From: SIG714 sp964638675
GTDB taxonomy: Bacteria; Bacillota; Clostridia; Oscillospirales; CAG-272
DNA: 64,000 nucleotides
Reading direction: 5' to 3'
NCBI GenBank assembly: GCA_964638675.1
Contig: CAZXAU010000004.1
Location: 1 to 64,000, forward strand
Shown here: positions 43,014-53,181 of the stretch, piece after piece
Layout of the letters: every line of letters starts with the position of its first letter
Numbering within the stretch: the stretch's first letter is position 1
Translations under genes and position numbers: made by a program
Notes under the pieces: generated by a model
Seen by the model: the letters and a program-made list of their open reading frames with translations, nothing else
The model's database searches: none
Told to the model about the DNA's origin: nothing

Positions 43014-45260
43014 TTGGCAAACACACATCTGGTAATCGTCGAATCCCCGTCAAAGGCGGGTACAATAAAAAGCTATCTCGGTTCGTCCTATAAAGTCGTG
43101 GCTTCGGTAGGCCATGTCCGTGACCTTCCGAAAAGCAATCTCGGCATTGATATTGAAAACGGTTTTGAACCGCATTATATAAACATACGAGGCAAGGGCG
43201 ACCTTATCAAGTCTCTTGCATCGGAAGCCAAAAAGGCAGATATCGTATATCTTGCAACTGACCCTGACCGTGAAGGTGAGGCAATATCATGGCATCTTGC
43301 AAACGCCCTGAAGCTTCCTGACAATAAGTTCAAGCGTATAACATTCAACGAAATTTCCAAAAACGCCGTAAAATCAGCCATAAAGCAGCCTAGAGATATA
43401 GACATGGATCTTGTCAACTCGCAGCAGGCAAGACGGCTTCTTGACAGGATCGTGGGATATAAGCTCTCTCCTCTTCTCTGGAAGACGGTCAGAAGCGGTC
43501 TTTCAGCAGGCAGAGTTCAGTCCGCAACCGTAAAAATGCTCACACAGCGTGAAAAAGAGATCAAAGAATTCACACCGAGTGAATATTGGACTCTTACGGC
43601 AAAGCTCAAAAACGATGAAGGCAAGAGCTTTATCGCAAGATTCTGGGGAAGTGATAAAAAGCTTGATATCAGCTCCGAGCAGGAAATGAATGCGATAATC
43701 AAATCGCTTACAGACAAATATGAGATCGTTTCGGTCAAAAAGTCGGTCAAAATCAAAAATCCGGCACCTCCCTTCATCACTTCCACGCTCCTCCAGGAGG
43801 CTTACAGAAAGCTTTCGTTCGGTTCGTCAAAAACAATGCGTGTAGCGCAGGAGCTGTATGAGGGTGTCAATCTCGGAAGCGCCTTTGGCGGAAATCACGG
43901 ACTTATCACATATATGCGTACCGATTCGCTCCGTATCTCAGAGGCAGCAAGTGCTGCGGCAAGAGAGTATATTACAAAAGAATTCGGAGAGGATTATGTT
44001 CCGCAAAATCCGAGAGTTTACAAAACAGAAAGCAGTGCGCAGGATGCACACGAAGCACTTCGCCCCGTCAGTATGGAATACCGTCCGTCACTGATAAAAA
44101 AATCGCTCACACCCGATCAATTCAAGCTCTACAGCCTTATCTGGGACAGATTTGTCGCAAGCCAGATGGCAAGTGCCGTTTTCGACACTGTAAGTGCCGA
44201 TATAACAAACGGTGAATATATATTCAAAGCTTCGGGATCAACACCTAAATTCAAGGGCTTTCTTGCCGTATATGAAGAGGGCATGGACATACCGGCCGAT
44301 GATGACGACAAGACAACTCTGCCGGAGCTCAGAGAAAACACGCTCGCCGATCTTGAAAAGCTCGAACCGTCACAGCACTTCACAGAACCGCCCCCCCGTT
44401 TTACCGAAGCAACACTCATCAAGCTTCTTAAAGAAAAGCGGATCGGCAGACCGTCAACATATGCGACGATCATAAACACCATTATATCACGTGATTATGT
44501 AAGGCATGAGGGAAAATGGCTTGTTCCGACACCGCTCGCAGGTGTGACAATTGACGTTATATCAGAGTATTTCCCTGAAATAGTCGATTACAAATTCACC
44601 GCTAATATGGAAGATGAGCTTGATGGGATCGAAACCGGAAAAGCCACAATGCATGACGTTCTTTCGGAATTTTACGGCACCTTCAGTGCAGAGCTTGAAA
44701 AGGCAAGTAGCTCGATCGAAGATGTAAAGCGTGACGTTCCGGCTGAAGAAACGGATATAATATGTGACAAATGCGGTGCCGTCATGGTTGTCAAGAGCGG
44801 ACGTTTCGGAAGATTTGCCGCTTGTCCCAACTATCCGAGCTGTAAAAACACCAAGCCGCTTTCAAAGGACGGAAAAACAGAGAAAAAGACAGAAAGAGCT
44901 CCCGAAGAACCGACAGATAAAATATGCGAAAAATGCGGTGCTCCGGTGGTTCTGCGTGAAGGAAAATTCGGCAAGTTCTATGCCTGCTCAAATTTCCCGA
45001 AATGCGATTATACAATGAACATTCAAACCACCCTCGGAATTCCCTGTCCGCTTTGCGGTAAGGATATTGTTGTAAAGCACGGCAAAAAGAAGGTGTTTTA
45101 CGGTTGCTCGGGCTATCCCGAATGCAATTTCTCATCATGGGATATTCCGACAGATCAGAAATGCCCGAATTGCGGAAAAATGCTTTTCGGCAAAAAGGGA
45201 GGTTCGCTGCTCGTATGCCACACCCCCGAATGCGATTACAAAAACGAAGTCGGTAAATAA
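43014..45260 (+). CDS. topA: DNA topoisomerase I, TTG start
   Basis: Type IA topoisomerase that relaxes negative supercoils. 748 residues. The Toprim domain has VIVESPSKAGTIKSYL and ATDPDREGEAISWH. The active-site Tyr300 is in ITYMRTDSLRIS. Four C-terminal four-Cys zinc ribbons follow (about 580 to the end, e.g. CDKCGAVMVV ... CPNYPSCKN). The start is TTG, with AAGGAAAC as SD. It lies 180 bases after dprA. Confidence 0.97.
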   Translation: MANTHLVIVESPSKAGTIKSYLGSSYKVVASVGHVRDLPKSNLGIDIENGFEPHYINIRGKGDLIKSLASEAKKADIVYLATDPDREGEAISWHLANALKLPDNKFKRITFNEISKNAVKSAIKQPRDIDMDLVNSQQARRLLDRIVGYKLSPLLWKTVRSGLSAGRVQSATVKMLTQREKEIKEFTPSEYWTLTAKLKNDEGKSFIARFWGSDKKLDISSEQEMNAIIKSLTDKYEIVSVKKSVKIKNPAPPFITSTLLQEAYRKLSFGSSKTMRVAQELYEGVNLGSAFGGNHGLITYMRTDSLRISEAASAAAREYITKEFGEDYVPQNPRVYKTESSAQDAHEALRPVSMEYRPSLIKKSLTPDQFKLYSLIWDRFVASQMASAVFDTVSADITNGEYIFKASGSTPKFKGFLAVYEEGMDIPADDDDKTTLPELRENTLADLEKLEPSQHFTEPPPRFTEATLIKLLKEKRIGRPSTYATIINTIISRDYVRHEGKWLVPTPLAGVTIDVISEYFPEIVDYKFTANMEDELDGIETGKATMHDVLSEFYGTFSAELEKASSSIEDVKRDVPAEETDIICDKCGAVMVVKSGRFGRFAACPNYPSCKNTKPLSKDGKTEKKTERAPEEPTDKICEKCGAPVVLREGKFGKFYACSNFPKCDYTMNIQTTLGIPCPLCGKDIVVKHGKKKVFYGCSGYPECNFSSWDIPTDQKCPNCGKMLFGKKGGSLLVCHTPECDYKNEVGK

Positions 45261-45364
45261 CAGGCAACTCGGGTCATATGGAAAAGCATTAATCTGTCGA
45301 ATTCCGAAAGCTTCCCGACTAAGATTCCGCAAGGAAAACAAAACACAGAGAGAAAGAAACAATT

Positions 45365-46696
45365 ATGCATATCAATGTTATCGGTGCCGGTCTCGCCGGA
45401 TGTGAGGCAGCATATCAGGCATCACGGCTCGGGATGAAGGTCACACTTTACGAAATGAAGCCGGGCAAAATGACAAAAGCACACAAGAGCGAGGGATTTG
45501 CTGAGCTGATCTGCTCCAATTCCCTGCGCTCAAACGCAAAAGAAAATGCCGTCGGAATGCTGAAATGCGAAATGCGTGAGCTTTCATCACTCATTATGGA
45601 GGCAGCAGAAAAAACTCAGGTTCCTGCAGGCTCGGCTCTCGCCGTAGACAGGGACGCCTTCTCAAAATACATAACAGACAAGATCAGAAGCGATCCGAAT
45701 ATCACTGTAGTTGAAAAAGAGATCACAGGACTTGATGATCTCGGTGATGACGTAACGGTGATCGCCACAGGTCCGCTGACAAGCGACCCTCTTTCACAAT
45801 ACATCGATGAGAATTTTGCACACGGATATCTCCACTTCTTCGATGCGGTGGCACCAATAGTCGATGCATCGACCATAAATACCGATATTGCATTTCTTGC
45901 AAGCCGATACGGAAAAGGTGATGCCTGCTACTATAACTGCCCTATGACCAAAGAAGAGTACGATGTATTTTATAATGCACTCATAACGGCACAGGAAGCA
46001 CAACTGCATGAGTTCGACAAGGAAGAGCAGAAAGACATAACAGTGTTTGAGGGCTGTATGCCTGTCGAATCGATGGCAAAACGGGGATACGAGACACTTC
46101 TTTTTGGGCCTCTCAAGCCTGTAGGTCTTCCACTTCCTTCGACAGGAAAGGACGCATATGCCGTGGTTCAACTCAGAATGGAGAATGTGGAGGGCAGTAT
46201 GTACAACCTTGTCGGATTCCAGACACATCTGACATTTCCCGAACAGAAAAGGGTGTTCCGTCTTATTCCCGGTCTTGAAAACGCCGAATTTATAAGATAC
46301 GGAGTTATGCACCGCAATACATATCTCAATTCACCCAAGCTTCTGTCACCAGATTATTCGATGAGGAGCAACAAAAACATTTTCTTTGCAGGTCAAATGA
46401 CAGGTGTGGAAGGATATGTCGAGTCGGCAGGCTCGGGGCTTGTTGCAGGAATTTGTGCTGCATTCCGTGCTAAAGGAGAAGATACCCCGATATTCCCACG
46501 TGAGTGTGAGCTCGGTGCAATGGCGTTCTATGTTTCAAACGGAATGCTCGGCTCATTTGTGCCGATGAATGCTAATTTCGGAATTATACCTCCGCTTGAT
46601 CACAAAGTTAAGGGCGGAAAAGCCGCAAGGAATGCAGAGTTTTTCGAGCGTTCCATGAGGGCAATAGAAAAACACAAAGAAATGTATTCGATGTAG
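45365..46696 (+). CDS. trmFO: Methylenetetrahydrofolate-tRNA-(uracil-5-)-methyltransferase TrmFO
   Basis: FAD- and folate-dependent enzyme that makes m5U54 (T54) in the T loop of tRNA, the Gram-positive alternative to TrmA. 443 residues. The FAD-binding N terminus is VIGAGLAGCEAAYQ, followed by the family blocks AELICSNSLRS, ATGPLTSDPLS, FEGCMPVESMAKRG and FAGQMTGVEGYVESAGSGL. SD is weak (GAGAAAG). It follows topA in the usual order. Confidence 0.97.
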   Translation: MHINVIGAGLAGCEAAYQASRLGMKVTLYEMKPGKMTKAHKSEGFAELICSNSLRSNAKENAVGMLKCEMRELSSLIMEAAEKTQVPAGSALAVDRDAFSKYITDKIRSDPNITVVEKEITGLDDLGDDVTVIATGPLTSDPLSQYIDENFAHGYLHFFDAVAPIVDASTINTDIAFLASRYGKGDACYYNCPMTKEEYDVFYNALITAQEAQLHEFDKEEQKDITVFEGCMPVESMAKRGYETLLFGPLKPVGLPLPSTGKDAYAVVQLRMENVEGSMYNLVGFQTHLTFPEQKRVFRLIPGLENAEFIRYGVMHRNTYLNSPKLLSPDYSMRSNKNIFFAGQMTGVEGYVESAGSGLVAGICAAFRAKGEDTPIFPRECELGAMAFYVSNGMLGSFVPMNANFGIIPPLDHKVKGGKAARNAEFFERSMRAIEKHKEMYSM

Positions 46697-46736
46697 GATA
46701 TTGTGAAACAATATCTGAACCATCAGGTAAAAATCC

Positions 46737-47753
46737 ATGAAAATAATTATAGATGCAATGGGCGGAGACAAAGCACCGCTCGAAATAATCAAAGGTGCTG
46801 CAATGGCAAAGAAGGAGCATACAGATGTCTCAATCTGTCTTGTCGGAAACAGCAGTACAATAAAACAAATATCAAAGGAAAATGAGATAGATATTTCTAA
46901 TATAGAGATCGTACACGCCTCTGATGAAATAAAAATGTGCGATCCGCCGTTGAGTATACGTAACAGACCCGATTCCTCACTCAGAGTAGCACTCGATATG
47001 CTTCAAAGAGGAGACGGCGATGCCCTTGTAAGTGCAGGATCGACAGGTGCTGTACATACGGGTGCGACACTTTATGTCAAACGTCCGGACGGAATAAGCC
47101 GTGCATCGATCGGGGCACTCTTCCCTTTTGTCAATCCTGTATTGCTGATGGATTCGGGAGCCAATATACAAGTCACGCCCGACCATCTTGTTCAGTTTGC
47201 AATAATGGGAAGCATATACATGAAAGAAATGTTCGGTATTGATTCCCCGAGAGTCGGACTTCTCAACAACGGGGCAGAAGAGATCAAGGGCACCAAACTG
47301 CAGGTCGAAGCCTATAAAAAGCTCTCGAATACAGATGGCATCAATTTCATTGGCAATGTTGAAGGTAATGAAGTTCCGATGGGAAAATGCGATGTTCTTG
47401 TAACCGACGGATTCACCGGAAATATATTTCTTAAGCTGTCCGAAGGCATGGGAAAACTGGTTTTCGCAAAGCTGAAAGGGGTATTCAGCTCCTCATTCAA
47501 AACCAAATTGGCATATCTGCTTATTAAGAAAGATCTGAAAGGCTTCAAGAAAGATTTTGACGCAAGCGAACACGGAGGAGCTCCCATTCTCGGACTGAAA
47601 AAGACAGTAATAAAAGCACACGGCTCATCGGATGCCAAGGCAATAAAAAATGCCGTAAGGCAGGCAATTATGTTTGCCGATTGCAATATTGAAGGCAAAA
47701 TAGAAGAGGAATGTAAAAAATACTCATGTCTTTATAACGGAGATGATAAATAA
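46737..47753 (+). CDS. plsX: Phosphate acyltransferase PlsX
   Basis: Makes acyl-phosphate from acyl-ACP, the first step of phospholipid synthesis with PlsY. 338 residues. It opens with IIIDAMGGDKAPLEIIKGA and has ALVSAGSTGAV, LLMDSGANIQ and VTDGFTGNIFLKLSEG. Its stop overlaps the start of rnc (TAATG). No fapR or acpP lies beside it; acpP often sits between plsX and rnc. Confidence 0.97.
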   Translation: MKIIIDAMGGDKAPLEIIKGAAMAKKEHTDVSICLVGNSSTIKQISKENEIDISNIEIVHASDEIKMCDPPLSIRNRPDSSLRVALDMLQRGDGDALVSAGSTGAVHTGATLYVKRPDGISRASIGALFPFVNPVLLMDSGANIQVTPDHLVQFAIMGSIYMKEMFGIDSPRVGLLNNGAEEIKGTKLQVEAYKKLSNTDGINFIGNVEGNEVPMGKCDVLVTDGFTGNIFLKLSEGMGKLVFAKLKGVFSSSFKTKLAYLLIKKDLKGFKKDFDASEHGGAPILGLKKTVIKAHGSSDAKAIKNAVRQAIMFADCNIEGKIEEECKKYSCLYNGDDK

Positions 47754-48445
47754 TGGTCGGAAAACCACTAAATGAACTCGAAACGAAGATCGGATATTCA
47801 TTTCGGGATAAATCGCTCATAACAATGGCGATGACACATGCCTCATACACAAACGAATCAAAAACCGAAAGCTATGAACGGCTTGAATTTCTCGGCGACG
47901 CCGTTATCTCGCTCGTTACAACAGAATACGTATACGAAAAAAATCCCGGTATGACCGAAGGTGAGCTATCAAAGCTCAGACTGAATATTGTCAAGGGAAA
48001 ATCCGAAACCGTATACGCAAACGCTCTGTCACTCGGAGATTACTTGATACTCGGCAAAGGCGAAGAAAAAAACGGAAGAAAAAATCCAAAAATTCTTGAG
48101 GATGCATTTGAAGCACTAGTGGGTGCACTCTATCTTGACGGCGGATACGAAATTGCAAGATCATTTACACAGCCATTTATTGCCGAAAAGATGAAAAGTG
48201 CAAAAAGCTCGGTCGGAAACGAAGATTATAAAACGAGATTGCAGGAGCTGATCCAGCAGGGCGGCAAAAACGAACGCCTTGACTATGTAAAGGTCTGCGA
48301 ATCGGGTCCGGATCACGACAAAACATTTGAGGTAGATGCCATGCTGAATTCAAACGTCATAGGTCACGGTATCGGAAAATCAATAAAAGAAGCCGAAAAA
48401 GAAGCAGCAAGACAGGCTCTCATTCTCTTCGGTGAAAAGGTTTAA
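47753..48445 (+). CDS. rnc: Ribonuclease III
   Basis: Double-strand-specific endoribonuclease for rRNA and mRNA processing. 230 residues. The catalytic signature ERLEFLGDAVISLV carries the acidic residues, and the second acidic cluster is in EDAFEALVGALYLDGG. The C-terminal dsRNA-binding domain runs from YKTRLQELIQQ to the end (SIKEAEKEAARQAL). It is translationally coupled to plsX and is followed by a radical SAM gene. Confidence 0.97.
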   Translation: MVGKPLNELETKIGYSFRDKSLITMAMTHASYTNESKTESYERLEFLGDAVISLVTTEYVYEKNPGMTEGELSKLRLNIVKGKSETVYANALSLGDYLILGKGEEKNGRKNPKILEDAFEALVGALYLDGGYEIARSFTQPFIAEKMKSAKSSVGNEDYKTRLQELIQQGGKNERLDYVKVCESGPDHDKTFEVDAMLNSNVIGHGIGKSIKEAEKEAARQALILFGEKV

Positions 48446-48526
48446 AAAAACAGAACAGATCTGAAGCGACAACAGGATATACCGTTGTCTTTTGGGTACA
48501 AGTCGCATATCACAGCAGGAAAAACA

Positions 48527-49552
48527 ATGTCACACAAAAATATACCAATATTTATTCCTCATCTCGGTTGTCCCAATGACTGCGTTTTCTGCAATCAGCG
48601 GAGCATTTCGGGGCATTCTGATTTTGTGCGGGAAAATGTCAAAGCCGAAATTGAACGCTCATTAAAAACAACAGATTGCGAAAAGGATGAAGTTGAAATA
48701 GCATTTTTCGGTGGATCGTTCACCGGAATAGACAGAGATGATATGATATATCTTCTCTCAGTTGCAAAGAATTTTGTAGATAAAGGCGATGTAAAATCGA
48801 TAAGACTTTCGACAAGACCCGATTACATCGATGAGGAAATTCTCGATATTCTTGAAAAATATTCTGTAAATGTAATCGAACTTGGAATACAGAGCTTGTC
48901 GGATAAAGTTCTGCTTGCCTCAAAAAGAGGTCATTCATCGCAAACATCGATAAAAGCCTGCAAAATGATCAAATCCCACGGATTCAAACTTATAGGTCAG
49001 ATAATGGTCGGACTTCCGTTGTCGGGCGAAGAGGATGAGATCATGACAGCCGAAACTCTCTGCCAACTGGGGATAGACGGGGCGAGGATATATCCCACCG
49101 TGGTCTTTCATGAAACAGAACTTGAGCAAATGCGTCTTAAGCACGATTATACACCGCTCACGGTGCAGGAAGGTGCAAAAAGAGCCGCAAATCTGCTCCG
49201 TGTACTTGCAAAATATTCAGTTCCCTGCATCAGATGCGGTCTGCAAGCACAGGACAATCTCACAGATGACACTGTCGTTTCGTGCGGTGCTTATCATCCT
49301 GCGATCGGAAGCATGGCAAGGGGAATAATTATGCGTGAGAATGTTGAAAGAATTCTCCTCGGTTTCGGATTTACAAGACCCGAAAGAGCGAGACAAATCC
49401 GTTTTGCGGTAAACAGCGGAAATCTCTCGGATGCATACGGATATAAAAGCGAAAACAAGATGTATTTTCTTCAGAAATACAATATATATATAAAATTCAT
49501 TCCGGAAAGCGGAATAGAACAGTACGACTGTCAGCTGTTGACAGATTTATAA
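48527..49552 (+). CDS. Radical SAM protein (Elp3-like clade)
   Basis: 341 residues from the ATG after AGGAAAAACA. An upstream ATG 42 bases earlier has no SD. The iron-sulfur/SAM motif is CPNDCVFC (C-x3-C-x2-C). Other radical SAM features are FFGGSFTGID, STRPDYID, VIELGIQSLSDKVL and GQIMVGLP. This is the Elp3/COG1243-like clade, but the acetyltransferase domain of Elp3 is missing. Such genes sit between rnc and smc in many clostridia. The substrate is unknown; RNA modification is one possibility. Confidence 0.85.
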   Translation: MSHKNIPIFIPHLGCPNDCVFCNQRSISGHSDFVRENVKAEIERSLKTTDCEKDEVEIAFFGGSFTGIDRDDMIYLLSVAKNFVDKGDVKSIRLSTRPDYIDEEILDILEKYSVNVIELGIQSLSDKVLLASKRGHSSQTSIKACKMIKSHGFKLIGQIMVGLPLSGEEDEIMTAETLCQLGIDGARIYPTVVFHETELEQMRLKHDYTPLTVQEGAKRAANLLRVLAKYSVPCIRCGLQAQDNLTDDTVVSCGAYHPAIGSMARGIIMRENVERILLGFGFTRPERARQIRFAVNSGNLSDAYGYKSENKMYFLQKYNIYIKFIPESGIEQYDCQLLTDL

Positions 49553-49563
49553 GGAAACTAAAA

Positions 49564-52500
49564 ATGCAGTTAAAATATGTTGAAATACAGGGCTTTAAAT
49601 CATTTCCCGATAAAAAGCGTCTGGTCGTCAGTCCGGGAATGACAGTTATCGTTGGCCCCAACGGAAGCGGAAAATCTAATATATCCGATGCAATACGCTG
49701 GGTTCTCGGTGAAATGTCATCCAAAAATATGCGCGGAAGCAAAATGGAGGATGTCATTTTCGGAGGATGCGACACACGCAGACCGATGGGCTTTGCCGAG
49801 GTTTCGATTGCATTTGACAATACAGTCGGAGAAATGCGTATTCCGCTTCCGTATGATGAAGTTTGCGTTACACGTAAATATTACAGATCGGGCGGCAGTG
49901 AATACATGATAAACCGAAATCCCGTCCGCCTTAAAGACATAAACGATCTGTTTATGAATACCGGACTCGGAAAATCGGGATATTCTATAATCGGACAGGG
50001 ACGTATTGCCGAGATCATATCAAAAAAGAGCGAAGACAGACGGGGAATATTTGAGGAAGCCGCCGGAATATCAAGATACAGAGCCAAGAAAAACGAAGCC
50101 GAAAGAAAGCTCGCCGAAGTTGAGATCAACCTGTCTCAGGCTGAAATACTGAGAAATGAATTATCTTCGCAATTAGGACCTCTCGAAAAACAGAGTGAAA
50201 AGGCGAAAAAATTTGTTGCGCTGCGTGAAGAAAAGAAAAAGGCTGACATCGCAGTCTGGCTGTATGAAATTGCAAATGTCAATGCAAAAACATCAGAGCT
50301 GAATGACAAATGTGAAATTACACGGCACGAATATGAAATGGCTGTTGACAGTTTAAATAACTTACAGTCAAGGCAGGATATATTACTCGAGAATTCAAGA
50401 AACTCTGCACGTGATATAGAAGAAAATACAAGAAAGATACGTGAATTAACAGATAAAAAACATACCGAAGAAGAAAATCTCGCCGTAATGCACGCTGAGA
50501 TAGTTCACACAGACGAAAATATAAAACGCCTTCGTGATGAACTTGACGATATAAGGCGCTCAGGCGGAAAGGCAGCAGATGAAACCGCCGCACTTTCCAA
50601 TATACTGAAGGATGCCGAAGATAAGGTCGAAAAACTGCGTGCTCAGTTCGCACAGTGCGAGCTTGAGCTCAGCAGTATAAGACTTGAAATTGCTGAAAAC
50701 GATTCACTTATAGAGGAAAAAGAAGCACAGATTCAGGAGATTTCAGGCAGAATAGTTGACAAACGGCTTGATCTGACAAGTATGAAAACGTCGGCAGGCG
50801 GAAACGATGAACGCCGTGAACAACTTGAAAATGAGCTCATAAGCGAAAAAGAAAAATATCAAAGCAGTAAGGAAAGCGAAAACGACATACTCAAGACAAT
50901 TTCGGCATATGAGAAGGCATGTCGGGCGGCAGACGGTGAAATATCACAGGAAAAAGGAAAACTCTCAAAGCTTTCCGAACGTCTCAAAAACCTTACAGAC
51001 AGAAAAAACAACACACAAATAGAATTCACATCGCTCTCAAGACACTGCGAAACATTGAAAAGAATGGAAGAGCATTTTGATGGATTTGCAAACGGCGTCA
51101 AACTCGTCATGGAATGGTCAAATCAGGGCTCACTTGACGGTATTATAGGCCCCGTTTCGGGAATTCTCTCACTCGATTCAAGATATGCTCTCGCCATTGA
51201 AGCATCTCTCGGTGCATCACTGCAGAATATTGTCTGCGAAAACGAGCGTGCCGCAAAAAAAGCGATCGGAATGCTGAAGGAAAACCGGGGAGGAGTTGTC
51301 ACATTTTATCCGCTGAATACAATGCGTCCTTCAAGACCTTCCATCGATGAAAATAAGCTTGCACGCTGTCACGGTTACATAGGCTTTGCAAACAGGCTTG
51401 TGACATGTGATAAAAAATATTCAAACGTCGTCGATTACCTTCTTTGCAGAACGGTCATCTGCGAAACACTTGACGATGCCACCGAGATAGGAAAGGCATT
51501 TGATTACTCATTCAGAATCGTGACGCTCGACGGTCAGACGGTCAATGCCGGCGGTTCGCTCACAGGCGGTTCAAGAAAATCGGGCGGCGGAATTCTGACA
51601 CGCCGTGCTGAGATAGAGAAGCTAAGCTCTTCAATATCCGAAAAACAGCATGAGCTTGAAGACATAGAGTCGGAAAGCATGAAGACCGGAAGAAATATTG
51701 ATGAGCTTACGAACATAATTTCAGAGCTTGAAAGCAAACGTGAGATAACAAACGCACTTTTGTCAAGTGCATTGACTCAAAAGGCGATTTCCGAAGGAAA
51801 AAACAGCGATCTTAAAGAAAGCATTTCAAGACTCGAAAATGAGATAAGAACACTCAATGACCGTGAAAATGAAAATGAGCGGCTTATTGAAAAAACCGAA
51901 AAGGAAGTGTCAGCTCTCGAACAGGAGCTTGAAGACAAAAAAAATCTTTTCTCCGAATTGAAAAAAACAAGAGGAGAAAACGAAATTCTGCGCGGACAAA
52001 TTATAGATCGCAAAAATTCGATCGATTCGAAAATAGGGTCGGCACTTGCGTCTCTCGAATATACAAAAAAAGAGATCGCAAATTCTTCCGAAAAAGCATT
52101 GTCTCTTGCCGAACAGGAAAAGAAAAACAGCTCGGCTATAGAGCTTCTCATACTCAAAAAGGAAGAATATCGCTCCAGGATCTCCGAAGCTTCGCAGTGC
52201 TGTAAACGGCTTGAAGGTGAGATCAAAGCACTCGATGACCGCTCGGCAGAGCTTCGGCTGGTTGCCGACAGTTTTGAAAAAGACTCTGCAATACTTTTCG
52301 GGCAGATCAAGGATAAAACAGTCACTCGGGATAATCTGTATAAGATACTCACAAGACTTGAAGAGCAAGCACGTGCCGCAGAGTTCGACAACGAAAAATA
52401 TCTGACATTTTTATCGGATGAATATGATATGACCTATGCCGAAGCTCTTGAATTCCCTCATGAGGAACTCAATGAGAACACGAAGCAGTCGGCGGTAAAC

Positions 52501-53163
52501 GCACAAAACAAATTCAAGCGGCAGATAAGAGAGCTGGGAGATGTGAATGTCGGTGCAATCGACGAATATGCCGAGAAAAAAGCCAGGTTCGAGACTCTTG
52601 ACAAGCAATACACAGATCTTATTGCAGCAAAAGAAGATTATTCATCGATCGCAAAAGATATGGAAGGTCGTATGAAATCACTTTTCGTTGACACTTTTGG
52701 CAAGATCAACGAAAACTTCGGGGTGGTTTTCACAGAGCTTTTCGGCGGAGGAAAGGGCGTTCTTTCACTGACCGATCCCGACAATGTACTCGAATCGGGA
52801 ATTGAGATCAATGTCGCTCCTCCCGGAAAGATAATAAAAAGCCTTTCGCTTCTCTCGGGAGGCGAGCAGGTTTTTGTCGCAATCGCTCTCTTCTTCGCAA
52901 TACTCCGTGTTTCGCCCGCTCCATTCTGCCTTCTTGACGAGATCGAAGCGGCACTTGACGAGGTCAATGTGTCAAGATTTGCTAATTACGCAAAAAAATA
53001 CTCGGGTATGACACAGTTTATAATTATTACGCACAGAAGAGGAACAATGGAAGCCGCCGACACACTGTACGGTGTTGTAATGCAACAAAGAGGAATTACA
53101 AATCTTCTGTCGATCGAGGTAAACGAGGTCGAAAGCAAGCTTGGTCTTAAAGACCTTAAATAA
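49564..53163 (+). CDS. smc: Chromosome segregation protein SMC
   Basis: Condensin ATPase of 1199 residues, normal for the family. The N-terminal ATPase half has GPNGSGKSN (32-40) and the signature helix region; two long coiled coils (about 170-500 and 680-1010) flank a hinge at about 515-670 (IIGPVSGILSLD ... GGSLTGGS). The C-terminal half has SLLSGGEQ, then FCLLDEIEAALDE. It starts 11 bases after the radical SAM gene and ends 18 bases before ftsY. ScpA and ScpB are not in the window. Confidence 0.98.
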   Translation: MQLKYVEIQGFKSFPDKKRLVVSPGMTVIVGPNGSGKSNISDAIRWVLGEMSSKNMRGSKMEDVIFGGCDTRRPMGFAEVSIAFDNTVGEMRIPLPYDEVCVTRKYYRSGGSEYMINRNPVRLKDINDLFMNTGLGKSGYSIIGQGRIAEIISKKSEDRRGIFEEAAGISRYRAKKNEAERKLAEVEINLSQAEILRNELSSQLGPLEKQSEKAKKFVALREEKKKADIAVWLYEIANVNAKTSELNDKCEITRHEYEMAVDSLNNLQSRQDILLENSRNSARDIEENTRKIRELTDKKHTEEENLAVMHAEIVHTDENIKRLRDELDDIRRSGGKAADETAALSNILKDAEDKVEKLRAQFAQCELELSSIRLEIAENDSLIEEKEAQIQEISGRIVDKRLDLTSMKTSAGGNDERREQLENELISEKEKYQSSKESENDILKTISAYEKACRAADGEISQEKGKLSKLSERLKNLTDRKNNTQIEFTSLSRHCETLKRMEEHFDGFANGVKLVMEWSNQGSLDGIIGPVSGILSLDSRYALAIEASLGASLQNIVCENERAAKKAIGMLKENRGGVVTFYPLNTMRPSRPSIDENKLARCHGYIGFANRLVTCDKKYSNVVDYLLCRTVICETLDDATEIGKAFDYSFRIVTLDGQTVNAGGSLTGGSRKSGGGILTRRAEIEKLSSSISEKQHELEDIESESMKTGRNIDELTNIISELESKREITNALLSSALTQKAISEGKNSDLKESISRLENEIRTLNDRENENERLIEKTEKEVSALEQELEDKKNLFSELKKTRGENEILRGQIIDRKNSIDSKIGSALASLEYTKKEIANSSEKALSLAEQEKKNSSAIELLILKKEEYRSRISEASQCCKRLEGEIKALDDRSAELRLVADSFEKDSAILFGQIKDKTVTRDNLYKILTRLEEQARAAEFDNEKYLTFLSDEYDMTYAEALEFPHEELNENTKQSAVNAQNKFKRQIRELGDVNVGAIDEYAEKKARFETLDKQYTDLIAAKEDYSSIAKDMEGRMKSLFVDTFGKINENFGVVFTELFGGGKGVLSLTDPDNVLESGIEINVAPPGKIIKSLSLLSGGEQVFVAIALFFAILRVSPAPFCLLDEIEAALDEVNVSRFANYAKKYSGMTQFIIITHRRGTMEAADTLYGVVMQQRGITNLLSIEVNEVESKLGLKDLK

Positions 53164-53181
53164 GACACGAAAGGAAATAAA

